Shown here: piece after piece, positions 7,361 through 10,830 of the stretch | Layout: every line of letters starts with the position of its first letter | Numbering within the stretch: the stretch's first letter is position 1 | Origin: an uncultured Ruminococcus sp. | GTDB lineage: Bacteria; Bacillota; Clostridia; Oscillospirales; Acutalibacteraceae | Direction: 5' to 3' | Assembly (NCBI GenBank): GCA_902767175.1 | Contig: CACXGH010000225.1 | Location: 1 to 10,830 of the forward strand | Length of the DNA: 10,830 nucleotides | Translations under genes and position numbers: made by a program | Notes under the pieces: model-generated | Seen by the model: only the letters and a program-made list of their open reading frames with translations | Database searches by the model: none | What the model was told of the DNA's origin: nothing

Positions 7361-8172
7361 TACAGCACTACCTCCTCACCGCCGATTTTTTCGGCGATAT
7401 CATTATAGAACATTGCAAGCAGACTGTTCCTGAATACTGTATATTCCTTTGTCTGAACAAGTCTTGCCCTGTCTCTCGGGCGGTCAAAAGGAACGGGTAT
7501 TTCCCTGTAGACTCTTCCCGGATTTGCAGTCATCATTACTATCTTATCGGACAGCAATATTGATTCGTCAATATCGTGTGTAACGAAAACGACCGTTTTT
7601 CTTGTCTTTGTACCGTCACCCTCCCACAGCTTAAGCAGCAGCTCCTGCAATGCCGTTCTGTTCTTTGCATCTATTGCTCCGAACGGCTCGTCCATAAGAA
7701 GTATATCGGTGTCCATTGCAAGTGCTCTTGCTATAGCGACACGCTGCTGCATTCCTCCGGAAAGCTGTGACGGGTATTTATTCCTGAACTGTTCAAGCCC
7801 GACTTTTTCAAGGAATTCATCTGCTATTCTGAGTCTGTCCGCACGGCTTGCTTTTTTATTGACCTGCTTTATTCCGAAAGCAACATTCTTTCTTGCTGTC
7901 ATCCACGGAAACAGCGAATAATGCTGAAACACGACCCCACGATCCGCACTTGTGCCTCTGATAGGTTCTCCGTCAATCAGTATCTCTCCTTTGGTAGGAG
8001 TATTGATACCCTCAAGTATACTCAGCAGTGTACTTTTGCCGCATCCGCTTGAGCCTATAATACTGACAAACTCTCCCTCCTCTATTGAAAAGCTCACATT
8101 CTTCAATGCCGTGAAGCTCTTTTTCTTCTCAATATAATCTACCGTCAGATTTTTTATCTCAATCTTACTCAT
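7360..8172 (-). CDS. ABC importer ATP-binding protein, NitT/TauT (SsuB/TauB-like) family
   Basis: This 270-residue ATPase powers the importer. It contains Walker A GSSGCGKST (40-48), the Q-loop VVFQHYSLFPWM (Q83; the LFPW is typical of nitrate/taurine importers), the signature LSGGMQQR (137-144), Walker B ILLMDEPFGAID (157-168) and the H-loop VTHD (H199). I chose the ATG at 8172 (MSKIEIKNLTV), ten bases after AAGGA. TTG 8181 and ATG 8178 are also in frame and the choice is not certain. It is translationally coupled to the permease by a one-base overlap. A 232-base gap full of hairpins separates it from the binding-protein gene, an unusual break inside the operon. Confidence 0.95.
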   Translation of the reverse strand: MSKIEIKNLTVDYIEKKKSFTALKNVSFSIEEGEFVSIIGSSGCGKSTLLSILEGINTPTKGEILIDGEPIRGTSADRGVVFQHYSLFPWMTARKNVAFGIKQVNKKASRADRLRIADEFLEKVGLEQFRNKYPSQLSGGMQQRVAIARALAMDTDILLMDEPFGAIDAKNRTALQELLLKLWEGDGTKTRKTVVFVTHDIDESILLSDKIVMMTANPGRVYREIPVPFDRPRDRARLVQTKEYTVFRNSLLAMFYNDIAEKIGGEEVVL

Positions 8173-8222
8173 ATACATCAATTCCTTTCCCCTTCACAGG
8201 GACTTTAGTCTCCCCTGACCCT

Positions 8223-8255
8223 AAAACGAACTTATCCTTACTCTTAGTTCGTTTT
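8223..8255. repeat. Hairpin-forming inverted repeat between binding-protein and ATPase genes
   Basis: AAAACGAACT (8223-8232) and AGTTCGTTTT (8246-8255) form a 10-bp stem with a 13-base loop. The stem is AT-rich. On both strands it ends in TTTT, so it could act as a weak terminator or a processing/stability element. It is one of several structures in the long gap between two genes of the same importer. Confidence 0.5.
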
Positions 8256-8285
8256 GTTTTGAAAGGTCTTTGTTTAAGCAGCTGT

Positions 8286-8317
8286 CGCAAAACACTCTGC
8301 CCCGCAAAAAACTCTGC
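8286..8317. repeat. Tandem 15-base direct repeat in the intercistronic gap
   Basis: CGCAAAACACTCTGC (8286-8300) and CGCAAAAAACTCTGC (8303-8317) are identical at 14 of 15 positions and separated by two bases. No gene is seen here. A long open frame across 8165-8380 has no ribosome site, covers all the repeats and is probably spurious. Confidence 0.6.
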
Positions 8318-8336
8318 TTTTATAATATAAAGTATG

Positions 8337-8398
8337 TTTTTCAGGAAGGGGGTTCGGGGGAACCCTTCGTTTTTAAACAAAGGGTTTCCTCTGAAAAA
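8337..8398. repeat. 62-bp palindromic element just after the binding-protein gene
   Basis: The ends are TTTTTCAG (8337-8344) and CTGAAAAA (8391-8398), a perfect 8-bp inverted repeat. Inside, AACCCTT (8361-8367) pairs with AAGGGTT (8380-8386). That stem continues past one mismatch into GTTT/AAAC (8369-8372, 8375-8378), closing on a two-base loop. GGGTTC (8350-8355) can instead pair with GAACCC (8360-8365), so the two inner hairpins exclude each other. No T-run follows on the minus strand, so it is not a standard terminator. It lies six bases after the binding-protein stop. It may stabilise the upstream mRNA and favour a high ratio of binding protein to ATPase, or it may be a mobile REP-like unit. 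Confidence 0.65.
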
Positions 8399-8404
8399 GG
8401 GGTA

Positions 8405-9520
8405 TTATTCAAACTCATCGAAGTGCTTTTTCAGTTCCGCATAAATCTTATTATCAGGATTTTCTGAAATCAGACTTTCGAGAGCGTTCTTATATATATC
8501 CGTATTATAATACTTATCAATGTCATAGTCCTCAGTATATCCAAGCTCTACGATCGAGTTTTTAAGTGCGGCTGTACCCTGTTTATCAGGATCCGGAACA
8601 GAAGTTCCGTATCCGCCGTAAACCTCTGTTCTGATAAGCTCTTCTTCAATGTCTATATACTTCTTGACGTCTTTTATTGTCTGCTCCTGATTTTCCTGAG
8701 TGAACTTATATGCCTTGATAAGTGCTCTCTCAAATGCATTATAGGAATTAGGATACTTGCTCAGTGCCGCTGTTGAAGCAACCTGACGGCAGCATGGCTG
8801 ATTTTTGAGCAGCTCTTCCTCCGAGCAGCGGTAAACTATCTTGTATCCCTGACTCTCTGCAAGTGATGTATAGGGCGAATATGCCGAGGCAGCATCTATA
8901 GTATCGTTCTGCAGTGCATTGTATGCGTCTTTCTGACTGTCGAAATAAACGATATTTACTTTATCCTCTCCCTCGCCTATCTCTATGCCGTTTGCCTTAA
9001 GAAGTATCTGCAGCTCAGCGTCCTGCACACTGTTCTTTACCGATGCAACATTCCTTCCCTTGAGTATCGAAATATTCCAGCTGCTCAGTCCTTCAACGTA
9101 CTCGGGCTTGATAACATAGCCGTGACCGTTTGTCATTTCACCGCCGAAAATTGTGAGATCATGACCCTGACTCTGGAATGTAAGTGCAGGTACCGAGCCG
9201 ATAAACGCAGCATCAAGCTTTTCGGATTCAAGACCTGAGGAAAGCTCAGCGGCAGATGAGAACAATGTAAGTGTAACGTCAAGTCCTTCCTCTGTAAAAT
9301 AGCCCTCCTCTTTAGCTACAAAGCCGAGAAGATGTGCAGTGGAGTTGAGGTGTCCGAGATTGAAGCTCGTCTTTTCAAGCTTGTTTGCATCGGCTGAAGA
9401 TGAGCCGGACGCTGCCGTGCCGTTCGCTGATGAAGCGTTGTCCTGACCGTTATTGCAGCCTGAAAGAGCAGCTATTGTAAGTAATGCGGCAAGAAGAGCC
9501 GCCGTTATTTTTTTATTCAT
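8405..9520 (-). CDS. ABC importer substrate-binding lipoprotein, NMT1/SsuA-like
   Basis: This 371-residue lipoprotein captures the substrate outside the membrane. It has a basic start, a hydrophobic core and the lipobox LSGC with C22 as the lipid-bearing residue, then a Ser/Ala/Asn-rich linker to about residue 45. The binding domain begins with LGHLNSTAHLLGFVAKEEGYF and EEGLDVTLTLF, typical of the NitT/TauT (NMT1/THI5-like) fold. IGSVPALTF and the hinge-crossing segment near 150-165 follow. Besides C22 it has only C232 and an adjacent pair, C243-C244, in NQPCCRQV. Whether this pair is a family trait or specific needs an alignment. The start has AAGGA nine bases upstream. It follows the Cys-pair lipoprotein by 55 bases. 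Ligand unknown; sulfonates, aromatic or other organic acids and thiamine precursors are all known for relatives. Confidence 0.93.
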   Translation of the reverse strand: MNKKITAALLAALLTIAALSGCNNGQDNASSANGTAASGSSSADANKLEKTSFNLGHLNSTAHLLGFVAKEEGYFTEEGLDVTLTLFSSAAELSSGLESEKLDAAFIGSVPALTFQSQGHDLTIFGGEMTNGHGYVIKPEYVEGLSSWNISILKGRNVASVKNSVQDAELQILLKANGIEIGEGEDKVNIVYFDSQKDAYNALQNDTIDAASAYSPYTSLAESQGYKIVYRCSEEELLKNQPCCRQVASTAALSKYPNSYNAFERALIKAYKFTQENQEQTIKDVKKYIDIEEELIRTEVYGGYGTSVPDPDKQGTAALKNSIVELGYTEDYDIDKYYNTDIYKNALESLISENPDNKIYAELKKHFDEFE

Positions 9521-9575
9521 TGTCGATTATCCTTTCTTTATTTGAGAGAACCCCTTGAATTTGTTTTTTGACTGT

Positions 9576-9875
9576 TTATTCTCCGCAGCAATCAGGAATA
9601 TATACGCTTTCGTCAATATGTGAAGTGTCTTTATCCTTGCAGCAGATATGTATTTCTGTGCTTTCGCTTCCCTCAGAGTTTTCCTTATTCCTGCAGCAGT
9701 CAGGCTTCCCGGTTACTGTTTTGTTTTGACAGCAGCTTTCCTGTTTGTCTGATATTTCAATATATGAGCTGTCTGAAACAGCGGGTACAGTACTGCCGGC
9801 ACTGTCTGTACAGCCTGTCAGAGCTGCTGAGACAGCTATCGAGGTTAAGACGGCTGCGATGATCATTTTTTTCAT
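9576..9875 (-). CDS. Small lipoprotein with four Cys-Cys pairs, function unknown
   Basis: This 99-residue protein has a signal peptide and lipobox ALTGC (C22 lipidated). The mature part is hydrophilic and carries eight cysteines, all as adjacent pairs: C48-C49 (SCCQNK), C60-C61 (DCCRNK), C78-C79 (ICCKDK) and C96-C97 (DCCGE at the very end). Pairs are spaced 12, 18 and 18 residues apart, and three are followed by x-Asn/Asp-Lys, suggesting degenerate repeats. I do not recognise the family. Paired thiols at the cell surface could bind Cu, Zn, Hg or As, or undergo disulfide exchange with cystine or another thiol. The ATG at 9875 has AAAGGA seven bases upstream. It is the first full gene after the attenuator and precedes the binding-protein gene, so it may assist that importer. 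Confidence 0.85.
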   Translation of the reverse strand: MKKMIIAAVLTSIAVSAALTGCTDSAGSTVPAVSDSSYIEISDKQESCCQNKTVTGKPDCCRNKENSEGSESTEIHICCKDKDTSHIDESVYIPDCCGE

Positions 9876-9916
9876 AATACTTTCCTTTCATTTACCGTGC
9901 CTGTTGTTTACGGCAC

Positions 9917-9944
9917 AAAAAAAGGAAGTCACTCTCTGACTTCC
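9917..9944 (-). terminator. Attenuator terminator between leader ORF and operon
   Basis: On the minus strand GGAAGTCA (9944-9937) and TGACTTCC (9931-9924) form a perfect 8-bp stem with loop GAGAG, followed immediately by seven T (9923-9917). It lies 24 bases beyond the leader stop codon and 41 bases before the lipoprotein ATG. Transcripts ending here would contain only the leader. Just after it, GTGCC (9916-9912) and GGCAC (9901-9897) can form another hairpin in read-through RNA. Confidence 0.85.
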
Positions 9945-9982
9945 AATGTGAAACACAGAACAGCTCTGTCACATTCGGAAAG
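9940..9982 (-). promoter_or_regulatory. Antiterminator that competes with the attenuator terminator
   Basis: On the minus strand AATGTGA (9975-9969) pairs perfectly with TCACATT (9951-9945). The stem continues past a single bulged G (9976) as TTTCC (9981-9977) with GGAAG (9944-9940). CAGA/TCTG (9968-9965 with 9959-9956) can add an inner stem. The 3' arm uses the first five bases of the terminator stem, so both cannot form together. The 5' arm is the end of the leader ORF including its stop codon. A ribosome that finishes the leader would cover it and allow termination; one held at an earlier codon would leave it free. Confidence 0.7.
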
Positions 9983-10070
9983 CACAGCACGCCTTAACGC
10001 AGAAAACCGCTTTTTCGGTTTTACACATGAAGGTACATATACACATTGCTCCTGTAACTGTTGTTTTCAT
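9969..10070 (-). CDS. Cysteine-rich leader peptide of a transcription attenuator
   Basis: This 33-codon ORF begins MKTTVTGAMCICTFMC and ends FCVKACCAFRM. AAAGGAG lies eight bases before its ATG, and a strong promoter stands just upstream. It has six Cys (10, 12, 16, 24, 28, 29) and three internal Met, so 9 of its 32 codons after the start encode sulfur amino acids; Trp and Leu are absent. Codons 17-23 form a 7-bp hairpin (10003-10009 with 10016-10022). The last five codons and the stop make up the antiterminator 5' arm. This fits a leader whose translation reports Cys-tRNA supply. A ribosome held at C10, C12, C16 or C24 would leave the arm free, whereas one held at C28 or C29 would partly cover it. 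The CxxxCC ending also leaves open a metal- or thiol-sensing nascent peptide. It is not expected to have a separate function. Confidence 0.75.
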   Translation of the reverse strand: MKTTVTGAMCICTFMCKTEKAVFCVKACCAFRM

Positions 10071-10078
10071 GGCGTTTA

Positions 10079-10085
10079 CTCCTTT
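10079..10085 (-). promoter_or_regulatory. Strong ribosome site of the leader ORF
   Basis: AAAGGAG on the minus strand is eight bases before the ATG at 10070, an optimal distance. It is the main reason for treating this very short frame as translated. Confidence 0.8.
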
Positions 10086-10101
10086 CCGTTTCGTTGAGTT
10101 A

Positions 10102-10130
10102 ATTATATCATCGATTTTCTTCTTTGTCCA
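10102..10130 (-). promoter_or_regulatory. Strong sigma-A promoter of the attenuated operon
   Basis: On the minus strand TGGACA (10130-10125, five of six matches to the -35 consensus) and a perfect TATAAT (10107-10102) are 17 bases apart, with an extended -10 TG at 10110-10109. The start would be near 10095, leaving a leader RNA of about 25 bases before the ATG at 10070. No comparably good promoter is seen between here and 997, so it probably drives all ten genes down to the aminotransferase. Confidence 0.8.
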
Positions 10131-10134
10131 ATAT

Positions 10135-10173
10135 CCTATAGGTATTATAGGTAATAGGCTCAGCCTATTACCT
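10135..10173. promoter_or_regulatory. Operator-like palindromes and iterated ATAGGTA directly upstream of the promoter
   Basis: AGGTAATAGGCT (10149-10160) and AGCCTATTACCT (10162-10173) are perfect 12-base arms around a single C. Next to them lies CCTATAGG (10135-10142), a perfect 8-bp palindrome four bases upstream of the -35. On the plus strand ATAGGTA occurs at 10138-10144 and 10147-10153, with ATAGGCT at 10154-10160. The large palindrome contains the amidohydrolase stop codon and could be its transcription stop, but no T-run follows. Its tight centre and the repeated half-sites next to a promoter also suit a protein-binding site. Confidence 0.5.
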
Positions 10174-10830
10174 GTTCAGTATTCCGAGTGCATTGAGATA
10201 AGCTATCCTGTCATGCTCCGAGGAAGTCAGACTGAGCTTATTAAAGGTATCGACCTCAGTCCGAGGAGACCAGAGAGGGAAATCCGTACCGAAAAGAATT
10301 CTTTCAGCACCATAGCCGTGAATAAGACTTTCCGTCCGCTCGTTCGGCAGAAACATTGTTGTGCTTGAGATATCCAGAAAGCAGTCTGTCTCCCTGAGTA
10401 TCTCAAAAGCTTCATCAAACAGAGACCAGCCTCCGAGATGTGCGGCGATGACCTGCAAATGCGGAAACTCCCGGATTATTTTTTTCAGCCGTCTCGGGTG
10501 GGAATAATCAAACCTTATGTCGCCGCAGTGAACAAGAACCGGTATTTTCCCCTGTATAATGTCAAACACCTCATACAATCGCTTATCATCGGTATTGAAG
10601 CACTGTGTGTCAGGGTGCAGCTTAATGCCGTATAAGCCGGAATCGAGAATGAATTGTGTTTCTTCCTGCAGGCTTTCGCATTCGGGATGGATTGTTCCGA
10701 ATGGATAGAATTCCGAATGCTTTTCTGCCTCATCACGGATAAATATATTTATGTGATGTACCTGTTCGGGTTTTGTGGCAACAGGCAAAAGTACAAAGCG
10801 TGTTATGCCTGCACTTTTGCCTGCCGATAA
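10168..10830 (-). CDS. Amidohydrolase (TIM-barrel, amidohydrolase-2 family), N-terminus outside the window
   Basis: The frame is open from the window edge to the TAA at 10170-10168, giving 220 visible residues. Motifs fit a metal-dependent TIM-barrel hydrolase/decarboxylase of the amidohydrolase-2 type: FYPFGTIHPE, GLYGIKLHPD, VLVHCGD with a metal or catalytic His, VIAAHLGG with a second His, FLDISST and the final ILFGTDFPLW with the conserved Asp. The usual N-terminal DxHxH metal motif should lie beyond 10830. The in-frame TTG at 10788 is not a convincing start because coding character continues upstream (ITRFVLLPVATKP). Its stop lies inside a palindrome, 38 bases before the -35 of the next promoter, so it is probably transcribed separately from the operon. 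Substrate unknown. Confidence 0.85.
   Translation of the reverse strand, partial: LSAGKSAGITRFVLLPVATKPEQVHHINIFIRDEAEKHSEFYPFGTIHPECESLQEETQFILDSGLYGIKLHPDTQCFNTDDKRLYEVFDIIQGKIPVLVHCGDIRFDYSHPRRLKKIIREFPHLQVIAAHLGGWSLFDEAFEILRETDCFLDISSTTMFLPNERTESLIHGYGAERILFGTDFPLWSPRTEVDTFNKLSLTSSEHDRIAYLNALGILNR

Noticed and set aside
8318..8332. Possible internal promoter (TATATT/TATAAA-like strings on the minus strand) before the ATPase gene
   Set aside because: No acceptable -35 at 16-18 bases; the AT-rich run is better explained as part of the repeat region.
8165..8380. Open frame of about 71 codons between the binding-protein and ATPase genes
   Set aside because: It lies entirely across palindromes and direct repeats, starts with TTG inside a hairpin, has no ribosome site, and its protein is basic and low in complexity.
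9897..9916. GTGCC/GGCAC hairpin as a second terminator or riboswitch
   Set aside because: Only five pairs, no T-run and no recognisable aptamer; it may simply form in read-through RNA.
9917..10095. S-box, T-box or other known sulfur riboswitch in the operon leader
   Set aside because: The leader RNA is short, almost fully occupied by the ORF and the terminator, and I see no T-box sequence or S-box core; the ORF-based switch explains it better.

Overview
The window looks like chromosomal DNA of an anaerobic, low-to-moderate G+C Firmicute, most likely a Ruminococcus-like member of the Oscillospiraceae. This rests on strong GGAGG ribosome sites, short overlapping genes, lipoproteins with Ser/Ala/Asn-rich linkers, ferredoxin-linked oxoacid chemistry and G-rich palindromic repeats between genes. 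The genus is inferred from gene style, not from any marker gene.

Layout. Positions 1-76 hold a small palindromic repeat. An AT-rich stretch follows, then a plus-strand remnant of a secreted repeat-domain protein (322-887), broken by an apparent out-of-frame internal deletion and closed by an intrinsic terminator (893-925). A second hairpin (949-979) closes the opposing operon. From 997 to 10070 everything lies on the minus strand and reads as one transcription unit: a promoter (10102-10130), a 33-codon Cys-rich leader ORF (9969-10070), a terminator/antiterminator pair (9917-9982), a small lipoprotein with four Cys-Cys pairs, a NitT/TauT-type ABC importer (binding lipoprotein, ATPase, permease), a four-subunit 2-oxoacid:ferredoxin oxidoreductase (gamma, delta, alpha, beta), a phenylacetate-CoA-ligase-like enzyme and a class I/II aminotransferase. 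At 10168-10830 is the 3' part of an amidohydrolase gene that runs out of the window.

How the genes could work together. The importer would bring in a small anion. The ligase would make its CoA ester, the oxidoreductase would add CO2 with reduced ferredoxin to give a 2-oxoacid, and the aminotransferase would make an amino acid. This is the reductive-carboxylation logic known from rumen bacteria for phenylacetate and branched-chain acids. The same enzymes could run in reverse as an amino-acid degradation route. The substrate cannot be read from the sequence.

The most notable element is the leader region. A cysteine-rich micro-ORF with a strong promoter and ribosome site is followed by an 8-bp hairpin plus seven T, the 5' arm of which can instead pair with the end of the leader ORF. 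This is the architecture of a ribosome-mediated transcription attenuator. The leader has six Cys and three internal Met codons but no Trp or Leu, so the operon appears tied to sulfur-amino-acid (or thiol/metal) status rather than to aromatic or leucine supply.
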